Below are positions 17,603 to 26,258 of a DNA stretch of 60,520 nucleotides, one piece after another (positions within the stretch are counted from its first letter, which is position 1; each line of letters opens with the position of its first letter). The DNA lies in NCBI GenBank assembly GCA_947503365.1, contig CANNDT010000015.1:1-60520 (forward strand), given 5' to 3'. The notes beneath the pieces are model-generated. The model ran no database searches, had not been told where the DNA came from, and saw nothing but the letters and a program-made list of their open reading frames with translations. The DNA comes from CANNDT01 sp945876205 (GTDB taxonomy: Bacteria > Acidobacteriota > Vicinamibacteria > Vicinamibacterales > UBA2999). Position numbers and translations under genes: made by a program.

Positions 17603-18094
17603 CTATTTCCAGTCGTCGGTGGCTTTTCGAAGCTTCCCCGCGGGAGGCTGCTCGCTGAGTTCGATCCGCCCGCCGGTGATTGGATCGGTAATGTTGGCGA
17701 GGATTCCGCCAGTGAATGCGCTCGGGGCGCCAGGCTCGGACACGGTGAGGCCGCGCTCGCGATACGACGCGACCGCCGCCTTGATGTCGGGCACTTCGAT
17801 GCCCCAGTGGTTGAGACCCGCGGGCCGCTGCGCGTTGGCCTGCTGCAACTCGAGGAAGGTGTCGCGGCTGACCTGGATGTAGGCCGATTGCAGCTCGCCC
17901 TGCGGATTGGTGTTCCTGACGACCTCGCGAAAGCCCATCTTGTCGCCGTACCACTTCAGGGCGTCGTTGATGTTGGCCACGCTGACCGCGACATGATTCA
18001 GCCGGCCGATCGTTTTCGGCTGCGTCTGCGCGACGCCGATCTGCACCGCTGTTCCAACGAGGATCCCTGCGACGAACAAGACCAGACCACGCAT
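17603..18094 (-). CDS. Exported VOC (glyoxalase/bleomycin-resistance fold) protein
   Basis: A 163-residue protein with an N-terminal signal or anchor (LVLFVAGILVGTAVQIGVAQ) followed by a vicinal-oxygen-chelate domain. LNHVAVSVANINDALKWYGDKM is the first module, NHWGIEVPDIKAAVASYRERG starts the second, and DPITGGRIELSEQ ends it. Metal-ligand candidates are the His of NHVAVSV, the His of NHWG and the Glu of IELSE. An exported location is unusual for this fold. AAGGAG precedes ATG 18094. It is 34 bp upstream of the receptor gene, so the two are probably co-transcribed. Substrate unknown. Confidence 0.75.
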   Translation of the reverse strand: MRGLVLFVAGILVGTAVQIGVAQTQPKTIGRLNHVAVSVANINDALKWYGDKMGFREVVRNTNPQGELQSAYIQVSRDTFLELQQANAQRPAGLNHWGIEVPDIKAAVASYRERGLTVSEPGAPSAFTGGILANITDPITGGRIELSEQPPAGKLRKATDDWK

Positions 18095-18118
18095 GTGACG
18101 CTCCTTTTTGGTTTCTGA

Positions 18119-18143
18119 TTCCTGGTTCCTGGTTCCAAGTTCC
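18119..18143. repeat. Short tandem heptamer repeat upstream of VOC gene
   Basis: Two exact TTCCTGG units and a TTCCAAG unit run from 18119 to 18139, followed by TTCC. It lies about 25 bases upstream of the VOC gene start. No function is evident. Confidence 0.5.
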
Positions 18144-18272
18144 TTACTTGAAGGCCTCTTTGACGGCCAGGGTTGCCGGGGGTAGGTGGAAGGGAACCCG
18201 GGCTGCTTATATCACCCGGGGGGGTGGAGAGCAATATCAGATCTTGAATCGGGCGCTGCGGGGTCGAGGGGT

Positions 18273-18303
18273 GGGCTCCAGGCTTTTCCGAAGCCTGGAG
18301 CCC
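18273..18303 (-). terminator. Perfect 13-bp hairpin after cytochrome gene
   Basis: GGGCTCCAGGCTT at 18273-18285 pairs perfectly with AAGCCTGGAGCCC at 18291-18303 around a 5-base loop. It begins 5 bases past the stop of the minus-strand cytochrome gene. There is no T-tract, so it may be a factor-dependent end or an mRNA-stabilising stem that separates the cytochrome from the VOC/receptor pair. The remainder of 18095-18272 shows no gene. Confidence 0.5.
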
Positions 18304-18308
18304 AAAGC

Positions 18309-19463
18309 CTATTTCGGCGGCGTCGACGGCGCGGGCTTGTTGAATCGGGCCGCGGCGATGGGCGTGTTGGCTTGTGCGTCGGTCAGCTCGAAACTCGAAC
18401 GCCCGTTGAGCCACGCCACCGTCCACTTGAACGGAAGCTTCACGCCCGCCAGGTCGCGGTAGTCGCTGTAGTCCACGCGCTGGACGATGCGGCCTACCGG
18501 CGAGGTCCCCCAGTGGATCATGCGCGTCAGCAGGCCCGTCTCCTTGTCGAAGCACAGCGTGGCCGTGCCGTTGCCCGCGATCGTCCCCTGCAGGACATTC
18601 ACTTCTTTTCCGTCGATCTCGGTCGGGTAGCCGACGCGGATGTTGGTGAGTGCCTGCTTGAGCCGCGCCGGGAAGAACGCGAGCACTTCGAGCTTCGCGC
18701 CTTCGAGATCCGTGCCGGTCAACGGCAGCATTGGCAGCGGCCTATCGGTGGGGGGCGCCGCGAGCCATCCAGCCGTGGGGGTGATGACGGTGGTGGTGTC
18801 TCCCGACAGCGTGTGCAAGATCGTCGTTCGCTGCGGCAGCGGGGTCGCGTAGATTTCCACGGGCGCCTTGTCGGCATCGGAGAACCCGAGGGAGAGGCCC
18901 TTGGCGGTCAGGCTGGTGAGCGCTGCGGTGCGCTGCGCGCCGCCGGAGGCCTGGATGTACTTCTCGAACACCTGATCGGGGGTCGGCTGTCCCGGCGCCT
19001 GCACGATCGGCTCGCCCGGCTCCTCGGGAGGCGGGCTGCTGTACAGGAGGTCAATGCTTGGCATGACGGTCGGACGCGAGTTGCCGCGATGACAGGTGAA
19101 GCAAGTGACCACCTGCCGTCCGCCGAAGTTGGCCATGTTGATGGCGTTCATCATCAACACCATCCGGCGCGTCTGCCGCTTGAGCGCGTTGTCGTCAGCG
19201 TACTTCGCCCAGTCACCACCGCTGTCCTCGGTATGGCAATCAGTGCAGTTGAGGCCCGTCGCCGCGGAAAAAACTCCCATCGTGCCCATGAACTGGTCGG
19301 CCGGGATGCCCTTGAGGACCTGGATGTTCTTGAAGGCCTCCTCCGACATCTGCGGCCGCTCGCCGGCGGGCGCCGCCTGTCCGGAGACCGTCACGGTGAA
19401 GAGCCACGCGGCCGCCATGGTGGCCATGGCCGCAAGGATTGGTCGTTTTGATCGCATCTGCAT
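18309..19463 (-). CDS. Di-haem c-type cytochrome of photosynthetic-reaction-centre type
   Basis: A 384-residue exported electron-transfer protein. The signal segment (AAMATMAAAWLFTVTVSGQ) leads to a domain with two haem-binding motifs, CTDCH at 73-77 and CFTCH at 121-125, and Met-rich stretches (MGTMG, MVLMMNAINM) that may supply axial ligands. The pattern matches the PRC cytochrome c subunit family that is common in non-photosynthetic Acidobacteriota. A C-terminal half of about 230 residues (LTAKGLSLGFSDADKAPVEI...) resembles a periplasmic beta domain. ATG 19463 was preferred over TTG 19499, because AGGA lies 8 bases upstream and the signal peptide follows. Confidence 0.8.
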   Translation of the reverse strand: MQMRSKRPILAAMATMAAAWLFTVTVSGQAAPAGERPQMSEEAFKNIQVLKGIPADQFMGTMGVFSAATGLNCTDCHTEDSGGDWAKYADDNALKRQTRRMVLMMNAINMANFGGRQVVTCFTCHRGNSRPTVMPSIDLLYSSPPPEEPGEPIVQAPGQPTPDQVFEKYIQASGGAQRTAALTSLTAKGLSLGFSDADKAPVEIYATPLPQRTTILHTLSGDTTTVITPTAGWLAAPPTDRPLPMLPLTGTDLEGAKLEVLAFFPARLKQALTNIRVGYPTEIDGKEVNVLQGTIAGNGTATLCFDKETGLLTRMIHWGTSPVGRIVQRVDYSDYRDLAGVKLPFKWTVAWLNGRSSFELTDAQANTPIAAARFNKPAPSTPPK

Positions 19464-19509
19464 TGCGGAAATCCTGATATGAAGAGAAGGAGACGTCAAG
19501 CCCTAGTTT

Positions 19510-19543
19510 GGTAGCTGGGTGGCTCGGTCGCCATGTAGCTGGG
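19510..19543. repeat. Octamer tandem repeat (single arm)
   Basis: GGTAGCTG, GGTGGCTC, GGTCGCCA and TGTAGCTG follow one another from 19510, the same octamer family as 6034-6133. Only one arm is present. It sits between the receptor at 19706 and the cytochrome gene. Confidence 0.55.
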
Positions 19544-19627
19544 AAAAGTACTTAGCGGACGCTCAAGCAGGCCAGCAAATCTGGCAAGGCGCATATCTTT
19601 TGGCAGTAACTCACTCCTACGCGAGGA

Positions 19628-19656
19628 AGCCCGGCGAACGAGAGGCGCGCCGGGCT
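19628..19656 (-). terminator. Hairpin after cassette B receptor, possible terminator
   Basis: AGCCCGGCG at 19628-19636 pairs with CGCCGGGCT at 19648-19656 around an 11-base loop, about 50 bases past the stop of the minus-strand receptor. No T-tract follows, so confidence is modest. Confidence 0.35.
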
Positions 19657-19705
19657 ACCGGTTCTATTCAGCGATCGAAAAGTCTGTGCTCTTGACACCA
19701 GTTGA

Positions 19706-22645
19706 TCAGAAGTCGAACTGGCCCGTGAACCGCAGCATCCGTCCGCCCATTACCAAGCTCACTTCCCGCCAGGTGTTGCCGAACCGAGTATTTTCCTGCA
19801 GAACGGCGTCTTCGTTGAACACGTTGTAGAGATCGGCGTTCGCTGTCAGGCGGGCGCCTCCAACACGGAAGATTCGGCTCAGGCGCACATCTATCTGCTG
19901 CAACCGTGGCTCGAACAGCGTCTGCGGCGCGACGATGTCCTTCGTGACGCTCCGCGCTCCGCCCGCGAGGCTACGGCCAAGCGACCGAGCCACGTCCGCG
20001 TTGCTCACGACCGTGCTGGCGGTGTACGAAATACCGGGATTGTTCTGGTACACGGCGCTCGTTCGCAGGTTCCACGGTAACGGATAAACGATCAGGAACT
20101 TGACCTGCGTCCCAGCGGACCATGGCGGTGTGACTTTACAGAATTCATCGCGCGCCGTTTCCGGTGAGTCCACCACCAGACAGTTGTCGAGGACCGTGCG
20201 TCCCACGCTGACGCCTCCCTGGAACTGGCCGCCGGCTAGGAACCGCCCGTTCAACGTGACATCGACTCCGTTGTACACCTGGCGTTGATCGCCGTAGTGC
20301 GACGACTGCGTAACCAGATTGTCAACCAGGCCGAACTTCGCGGCCCGGAGGTCGTAGAAGCCGCACAGCTGCTCGCCGCTGGTCGGCAGCCGTGAATCCA
20401 CTGGCGCGGCGATGCAGTACGGATCGTAGTCGGCCGGCGTGACCGCCAGGTTGTCGGTTGCAAGGAAGCCGCCGTACCAGGTGCGGAAATATCCGACGTT
20501 CAGCCCCATCCCGGGCAGTAGCTGGTGCTGCACCGACGCGGAGGCTTGCCAGTTATAGGCTTGCTTGTTGAAGCCCCCCAACGCATCGTCGGCATAGCGC
20601 GTCGTCACTTCTCGCGCCTTGCCGAACCCGAGGTCGTTCCACGGGCCGCATTCACCCTGCGCCGCCGGATTGCGCAGATCGCAATCGGGCACGTAGTTGC
20701 TGTTGACGTCATTCCACGACCGGCTGGTGGTGAGCGACATGTTGGCGGCGGGATTCGAGACGGGGGCGATTTCGACCCCGACGTACCGTCCAATCGACGC
20801 CTTCACGGCCGTCCGCCCATCGCCGAACAGGTTGTAGGCGGCGCCGACGCGCGGGTTAAGGCTGCGGAACAGCGGGTTGTTCTTCGTCGCGGCAACCGTG
20901 CGCTCGGGCACGAACGGACCGGGCGGTAGCACCTGTTCGGGCGTGGATCCCTTCCACTCGGAGTAGCGCACGCCCAGGTTCAGGGTCATACGGTTGATGG
21001 TCCACTGATCCTGCGCGAACAGCCCGGTGTCGAGGACGCTGCCGCGGAGGCCGTGCGGCACGGCCCAGATGGTGACCGTTTCGGGCACGCCGTTGCGGAA
21101 CGTGTACGAGCGGCCCTGGTTGATCTGGTTTGGATCGGTGAAGCGTCCGGGCCCCGGGTCGGCAAACTCGCTGAGGTTTATCCCCGCCTTGAGGTTGTGC
21201 GCACCCGTGAGGTACGACACCGCGAACTTCTGGTGGTACTGCTTGACGGGGTTGACCGTATAACTGCCGGTCTGGGTCAGGTTGAGCGCGCGCGAGTTAT
21301 AGAGCCGGTTCAGGCCGATATCGGTGATCGAAATATCGTCGAGGTCTACTTCCAACTGACGCTTGGTGTGATTGGTGGCGATCTGCGCGGAGCCGGCCGC
21401 CTCGAACAACAGCTTTGACGTCGCGGGCGACGTCCAGGTCGCCATCGGAATATACAGTGGGCTGTAGGTATGCTGCCCGACCGCTTCCGGCGCGGTCAGC
21501 ACCGCGGGTTCCACCAGCATGTAAAAACAGGTGCAGTTCTTCTGCACCGAAAGCAGGCCGGCGAAGCGGTTCTTCGGGCTCGCTTGCCAGGTGACACGGG
21601 CAGTGATATCCCGGAAGCGCTCTTTGGTGAACGCCGGGCGGCTCTCGTCGGGCGTGTAGACCATCGAGCCCTGCGTCTTGTTGTAGAAGTTGCCGGTCTG
21701 ATACTGGCCGGTGCCGCTGATGCGCGATGCCGTATAGAACCAGAGCTTGTCGCGCAGGATCCGGCCGCCGATGCCGCCGCCCACGTCGAAGGACTCTTTC
21801 AGTCCGCCCGACTGCTGCAGCTGCCTCGAGAGCCCGCGGGCGCGGAGCTGATCCGAGAGGTTGTCGGCCTGCATCGCCCCGGTCACATGGGTCGCGCTGA
21901 ACGTGCCGGAGAACTTGTTGCCGCCGTCCTTGTACACGTAGTTCAGCACCGAGCCGCCGCTGAACGATTCGGCCGAACCAGCGCCGGTTTCCACCACGAC
22001 TTCCTGGATGGCGTGCGTATTGAAGCTGTAGATGGTGCGGCCGCCCAGCAGGACCTGATACATCCCGTCCACGGACTGATCCACCGTGGGTCCGCCGTGG
22101 ATGCTGAAAGCGCCGCGCTCACCCTGGATGCCGCCGACATCGTGGTCCGACGGCCGGGTCACGGTCGCGCCCGGAAGGATCGCCGCCCATGAGGCCATGC
22201 GCCGGTTCACCGGAATCGCCTGCAGCGTCTCTTCGGTGATCTGGGTTTGCTGCCGGACGTTCACGACGTCGACGACCGGCGGCGCGCCACTGACGGTAAT
22301 GGTCTCCTCGACCGAGCCGACCGCCAGGTCGGCGTTCACGGTCGCGGTGAATGCCGCCTGCAGTTCCACCGCGTCGCGGCGCAGCGACTGGAAGCCCGCG
22401 AGGCTGAACGTCAATGAGTAGGTACCGGGGCGGAGGTCGACGAACCGGTAGCGGCCTTCCTCGTTGGTGATCGCCACCCGATTGCCCTCGATGAGCGCCG
22501 GGCTCGTGGCTTCAACGGTGACGCCAGGCAGGATGCCGCTCGACGTGTCGCGCACTACGCCGGTGATAGCACTTTGCGCCCATCCAACGGCGGGCAGGAA
22601 CACGACGCACGCCAGGACCACTCCAAGAATGCGATGAATCTTCAT
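19706..22645 (-). CDS. TonB-dependent receptor, Oar-like, CxC group (cassette B)
   Basis: A 979-residue outer-membrane receptor. The signal peptide ends AVGWAQ. A carboxypeptidase-regulatory domain (AITGVVRDTSSGILPGVTVE) is followed by a plug region containing YKDGGNKFSG and a barrel ending TGQFDF. The shared cysteine motifs are present: NCTCFY (DNA 21527-21535) and DCDLRNPAAQGECGPW. GAGAGGAA precedes ATG 22645. It is the last gene of cassette B, and the 148-bp gap to the DoxX gene upstream contains no recognisable gene, only weak octamer-like sequence. Substrate unknown. Confidence 0.88.
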   Translation of the reverse strand: MKIHRILGVVLACVVFLPAVGWAQSAITGVVRDTSSGILPGVTVEATSPALIEGNRVAITNEEGRYRFVDLRPGTYSLTFSLAGFQSLRRDAVELQAAFTATVNADLAVGSVEETITVSGAPPVVDVVNVRQQTQITEETLQAIPVNRRMASWAAILPGATVTRPSDHDVGGIQGERGAFSIHGGPTVDQSVDGMYQVLLGGRTIYSFNTHAIQEVVVETGAGSAESFSGGSVLNYVYKDGGNKFSGTFSATHVTGAMQADNLSDQLRARGLSRQLQQSGGLKESFDVGGGIGGRILRDKLWFYTASRISGTGQYQTGNFYNKTQGSMVYTPDESRPAFTKERFRDITARVTWQASPKNRFAGLLSVQKNCTCFYMLVEPAVLTAPEAVGQHTYSPLYIPMATWTSPATSKLLFEAAGSAQIATNHTKRQLEVDLDDISITDIGLNRLYNSRALNLTQTGSYTVNPVKQYHQKFAVSYLTGAHNLKAGINLSEFADPGPGRFTDPNQINQGRSYTFRNGVPETVTIWAVPHGLRGSVLDTGLFAQDQWTINRMTLNLGVRYSEWKGSTPEQVLPPGPFVPERTVAATKNNPLFRSLNPRVGAAYNLFGDGRTAVKASIGRYVGVEIAPVSNPAANMSLTTSRSWNDVNSNYVPDCDLRNPAAQGECGPWNDLGFGKAREVTTRYADDALGGFNKQAYNWQASASVQHQLLPGMGLNVGYFRTWYGGFLATDNLAVTPADYDPYCIAAPVDSRLPTSGEQLCGFYDLRAAKFGLVDNLVTQSSHYGDQRQVYNGVDVTLNGRFLAGGQFQGGVSVGRTVLDNCLVVDSPETARDEFCKVTPPWSAGTQVKFLIVYPLPWNLRTSAVYQNNPGISYTASTVVSNADVARSLGRSLAGGARSVTKDIVAPQTLFEPRLQQIDVRLSRIFRVGGARLTANADLYNVFNEDAVLQENTRFGNTWREVSLVMGGRMLRFTGQFDF

Positions 22646-22793
22646 CGGTTGGTTCCTCTCGTGATTAGGTGACAGGGGATTGACGCCGTACTCTGAGTAG
22701 TCGCTGACAGCGGAGGAACAGCGGGAGATCTATACCATATCTCCCCGCGGCCCGGCCGCTGTACTTCGGCTCCCGACCATCCAGCTATCCCAC

Positions 22794-23654
22794 TTACACC
22801 AACGTCGGTGCCGGCGCCGGGACGGGGGTGACGCGTCCGCGCCGCGATTGCACGAGGCGATCGAGGCTGAAAGGACCCGGCCCGGCGGCCCAGAAAAACA
22901 GATACAAGAAGCAGAAGAGAATCGCGGCTTCCTGGTTCGGTTCGCGGAAGCTTCCCCAGAACCCTTCGGGCGCGTGGCTGATGAAGTAGGCAAAGGCCAT
23001 CTCACCCGAGAGCAGGAAAGCCAGCGGACGCGTGAACAGGCCGAGCATGATCATCGGCCCGCCTAACATCTCGAGCACCATCGCCAGCGCTCGCAACGAC
23101 GTCAGATCCAGCGTCGGCGCAATCTTGCCGCTTCCGTGAAAGATGAAAAGAAACCCGGCGACGATGCGCAGGACCGTCAGCGAATACGCGGCCCATCGGG
23201 GGTGAGACACCGCGCCCGCATCCCGCTTCAGCCACCGGTCGAGGCTCAAGGGTCCTGGTCCAGTGAGCGACAGGTAGACAAAGAACAACGCCGGCAGCAC
23301 GAGGTGATTGGTCGGCGCTTTGCGCGAACCAAACAGCCGGCTCCCCTCGAGCAGGTACTCGGGCAGCGGCTCGACGAGCCAGTACAGCAGGTGTGCGACG
23401 CCGAGTAGCAGCGCGACCGGCCGTGTAAACAGGCCGAGCATGATCAGCAAGCCGCCCGGAAAGCAGAGCAACTTGAGCGCACCGAACGGGGAGGCGGCTT
23501 GAACATCGAGCCAGGAGCCCGGAAACCCAAGCACCTGCTCCATGCCGTGGCGAAATACGAGGAAGCCGAAAATGATCCGGGCGAGGCTTTGAAGCTCGGG
23601 CGTCCATCGCGACGGGATGGACGCCGCCATCGCCGCGCCCGGTGACTTGATCAT
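22794..23654 (-). CDS. DoxX family membrane protein, two tandem DoxX repeats (cassette B)
   Basis: A 286-residue inner-membrane protein with two DoxX repeats: RHGMEQVLGFPGSW begins the first (about 35-140) and FHGSGKIAPTLD the second (about 160-270). Each has about four hydrophobic helices. It ends FSLDRLVQSRRGRVTPV. DoxX proteins are linked to quinone and sulfur/thiol redox in some bacteria, but its role here is unknown. It is a stand-alone gene with its own stop, unlike its counterpart fused to the receptor at 9411-13217. Neither ATG 23654 nor the ATG eight codons on has a clear ribosome binding site. Confidence 0.8.
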   Translation of the reverse strand: MIKSPGAAMAASIPSRWTPELQSLARIIFGFLVFRHGMEQVLGFPGSWLDVQAASPFGALKLLCFPGGLLIMLGLFTRPVALLLGVAHLLYWLVEPLPEYLLEGSRLFGSRKAPTNHLVLPALFFVYLSLTGPGPLSLDRWLKRDAGAVSHPRWAAYSLTVLRIVAGFLFIFHGSGKIAPTLDLTSLRALAMVLEMLGGPMIMLGLFTRPLAFLLSGEMAFAYFISHAPEGFWGSFREPNQEAAILFCFLYLFFWAAGPGPFSLDRLVQSRRGRVTPVPAPAPTLV

Positions 23655-23669
23655 CGGAAGGAGTCGGAG

Positions 23670-24494
23670 TTACGGCGTCCGGGTCTGGTCGGCGACGTCG
23701 GTCTTGAATTCCCTGACTTCGGAGGCGGCGTAGACCTGTTCGAGGAAATCCGTACCATCGGGCAGCCGCTTCAACGGCAGCCGGTCGCGTGATTGAAACG
23801 GCCTGGTGTAGACCTTCGGGTCGTCGATGGTGACGGTCAACTCGAGCACGTTCATCCCAGTCCGGTGATACCGCTCCTGCACGCGCATGGCGTCACTGTG
23901 CGGGTAGCCACCGCTGTCGATCCAGGTTCGATCGGTCATGCCAACGGTATCCACGACGAACGTGGTGTTGTCTTCCCAGCGCCCGACGGAGTAGCCGAAC
24001 CATCGCGGATCAGGATCCTCCGGCAGCTTCCGGCCGTCGGTCCAGATGATGCGCCAGGTCTGGTTGAACGAGTACATGATCAGAACCGCCTTCGGTGTCT
24101 GGACGATTCGGATCGGCCGGAACTCGTAGTTGACAATCCGGGGGAAGCCCGAAGGATCCCCCTGCGTCGTCAGCGGATCGTTGCCGTCGTAGACCTTCGC
24201 TGAATACGGGCCGTGCCCCGGCCGGTTTCGCGACACCATCTGCTGACCGAGCGGCGTGAGCGGTGGCGTGTTCCTGCCGGTAAAGTAATTGTCGCCACCG
24301 GCGATCCCCGCGCCGCCCGGATCCCATTCACCGGTCAGGTCGCGTTGCGGCGCCGGCCCGCCAGCGGCGATCGCTGCGAATGCGTCGTTGCTCAATCCGG
24401 GAAAACCCCAGGTCTGCGCCATGGCGCGGGGTGCGCAGATCGCCAGCGTCGTCACGATCGTGGCGGCGACCGTCAGTCGCGTGCGCATAGTCAT
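23670..24494 (-). CDS. Secreted protein of the recurrent uncharacterised family (cassette B)
   Basis: A 274-residue exported protein, signal peptide ending APRAMAQ. Family blocks are DLTGEWDPGGAG, GDPSGFPRIVNYEFRP, WRIIWTDGRKLPEDPDPRW and FGYSVGRWEDNTTFVV, then MTDRTWIDSGGYPHS and ELTVTIDDPKVYTRPF. It is the paralogue of 13218-14042 in the same position between DUF6152 and DoxX. Both start with a Met-x-Met pair, here MTM. Distance to the DUF6152 stop is 7 bp and to the DoxX start 15 bp, so it is within one operon. Function unknown. Confidence 0.75.
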   Translation of the reverse strand: MTMRTRLTVAATIVTTLAICAPRAMAQTWGFPGLSNDAFAAIAAGGPAPQRDLTGEWDPGGAGIAGGDNYFTGRNTPPLTPLGQQMVSRNRPGHGPYSAKVYDGNDPLTTQGDPSGFPRIVNYEFRPIRIVQTPKAVLIMYSFNQTWRIIWTDGRKLPEDPDPRWFGYSVGRWEDNTTFVVDTVGMTDRTWIDSGGYPHSDAMRVQERYHRTGMNVLELTVTIDDPKVYTRPFQSRDRLPLKRLPDGTDFLEQVYAASEVREFKTDVADQTRTP

Positions 24495-24501
24495 CGTTCC
24501 T

Positions 24502-24876
24502 TTACTGGAGCTTGGTGCCGTCAGCCAGCATCACGTTCTTGATCATGCCGACCGGCGCACCGCTTTTGGCGGGCTGGATCAAGATGGTCACGGCATCGCC
24601 CGCGGCGAACGAGCGCCGCGACCAGCCGCGTTTCGACACGTCCGCGACATTGCTGGTCGCCACCGCCCAGTTCCGGACGGTACCGTCAGCGTCTTTGACG
24701 TCGACTCTGAGAATGCAATGTGGATTCGACCAGGTCCATTCCGTGACCGTTCCCTTGACCGTGATCTCGTTCTCGGTGTCGAAGGTCGCGGCGCCGTGGT
24801 GCGCCAGCATAACGCCGGGCTGCGACAGGAACAGAATCCCAGCAACGACAAGCGCGCTCATCAGCGTCTTACGCAC
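24502..24876 (-). CDS. DUF6152 family secreted protein (cassette B)
   Basis: A 124-residue DUF6152 protein starting at GTG 24876, with GGAGGT five bases upstream. The signal segment ends PGVMLA, followed by HHGAATFDTENEI. The core is VTVKGTVTEWTWSNPHCILRVDV, with the conserved Asn-Pro-His, and GDAVTI. It is very close to the cassette A copy, which supports duplication of the whole four-gene unit. It heads cassette B. The NHL protein gene lies 37 bp upstream on the same strand and may be co-transcribed. Confidence 0.85.
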   Translation of the reverse strand: MRKTLMSALVVAGILFLSQPGVMLAHHGAATFDTENEITVKGTVTEWTWSNPHCILRVDVKDADGTVRNWAVATSNVADVSKRGWSRRSFAAGDAVTILIQPAKSGAPVGMIKNVMLADGTKLQ

Positions 24877-24913
24877 AGACCACCTCCATGGCGCGCATTA
24901 TCCACCTAAGGGG

Positions 24914-26104
24914 CTACCGTTCCAATACGAATTTCTGCACCCGCCCGGCCCCGCCAACCTCACCGACGTAGAGGTTGCCTTGAGAGTCGACGGCAATTCC
25001 ATTGGGAGTGTAAAACTCGCCGGCCATGCGACCTTTGTGGCCGACCGAGCCGACGATGGCGCCGTCGTCGCGCCGCAGGATCCAGACCACGCCGTTGGTG
25101 CCATCCGATACGAACATGTACTTCTGCTTCGGATCGTGCGAGAACGCCACATCAAATACCCGCTCGCCGCCGCCCGCCGCCGCGCGGTACAGGAAGAACT
25201 CCTTGACGAACTTGCCCTGCGTCGTAAACACCTGGATGCTGTCGCCGCCGCGATTGCAGAAATACACCAGTCTGTCCACGGAGATCTTCACGCAGTGGCT
25301 GGTCGGGGTGAAGTGCGTGCGGGGCGGGCCGGCCGGATCGAATTCCGCCACCGGATCGTTGTCGATCTCGCTGAGCGAAACACCATGGCCGCCCCAGCCG
25401 CGCTTGAATGCACCGCTGGCCAGGTCGTACACCAGGATGCGCTTGTTCAACTGTGCGTCATCGACGAAGAGCTCGCCTGTCTCGGCATCGATCGTCGGAT
25501 TGGTAGGTCCACGCAGAAGATAGTCGGTCTGCTGGTTGTTCGGCTTCTGCTGACTGGCGGGTACGACCGGGCCGCGGCGACCGAATTCGCGAAGAAACGT
25601 GCCGTCGGGTGTGAACTGCAAGAGGGTGTCGCCTGCGTCGTTACCTCCAACCCAGACGTTGCCCTCTTTGTCGAGCGCCAGAGCGCGGACTCGTCTTTGG
25701 TACATCGGCTTGCCGCCGGGCAGGTATCCGTCTTTCTTGCCCCACGCGTACACGACCTCGCCGGCCTGGTCAAACGCCATCACGGTCGGCGGGGTTCTGC
25801 AGCATAAGGCAGCGGGCGGATTCTGCTCCAGGCCCGCCTCTGCCTTGGTGATCTCTTCGCCGCGCGTGATGATCCAGACGCGATCTTGTTTATCGACCGC
25901 GACGCGGGGAATATCCTTCATCAGCCAGTTGTTTGGCAGCGGCTTCGGCCAGTAGGGGTCGACCTTGTAGCGCGGCACGGGCACGTCGCCTTCTCCGCTT
26001 TGCGCCTGCCCGGGTGAAGACACACCCAGGGCGACGACGGCAGCCAGATAGGTCAAGCCAAGCACCGCCCGTTTCCTCGCGCGTTTCTGAGAATCGGTTC
26101 CCAT
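24914..26104 (-). CDS. Exported NHL-repeat beta-propeller protein
   Basis: A 396-residue exported protein, probably a six-bladed beta-propeller. The signal peptide is GLTYLAAVVALGVSSPGQAQ. Repeating NHL-like blocks are IPRVAVDKQDRVWI, VRALALDKEGNVWVGG, PTIDAETGELFVDDAQLNKRI, FDVAFSHDPKQKYMFVSD and PNGIAVDSQGNLYVGEV. A Cys-Cys pair lies in AALCCRTPP. Such propellers serve as binding platforms or, in some families, enzymes; no active site can be named. GAGGAGG precedes ATG 26104. The 154-bp gap to the divergent DUF6152 gene at 26259 should hold both promoters. Confidence 0.75.
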   Translation of the reverse strand: MGTDSQKRARKRAVLGLTYLAAVVALGVSSPGQAQSGEGDVPVPRYKVDPYWPKPLPNNWLMKDIPRVAVDKQDRVWIITRGEEITKAEAGLEQNPPAALCCRTPPTVMAFDQAGEVVYAWGKKDGYLPGGKPMYQRRVRALALDKEGNVWVGGNDAGDTLLQFTPDGTFLREFGRRGPVVPASQQKPNNQQTDYLLRGPTNPTIDAETGELFVDDAQLNKRILVYDLASGAFKRGWGGHGVSLSEIDNDPVAEFDPAGPPRTHFTPTSHCVKISVDRLVYFCNRGGDSIQVFTTQGKFVKEFFLYRAAAGGGERVFDVAFSHDPKQKYMFVSDGTNGVVWILRRDDGAIVGSVGHKGRMAGEFYTPNGIAVDSQGNLYVGEVGGAGRVQKFVLER

Positions 26105-26258
26105 GCTGCCTCCTCTAAGTAGTGTTGCCGTGGGCGGATTCTACACACTTCTCTCGGCCGCGAGGGATGTCTCTGAGGCATTGGCGCAGTCAGCCGCCAG
26201 GATGGTAAACTCCGCGTCGATTCTCGCGATCCAGAGTCCCGTTCTGGAGGTTTTAACA

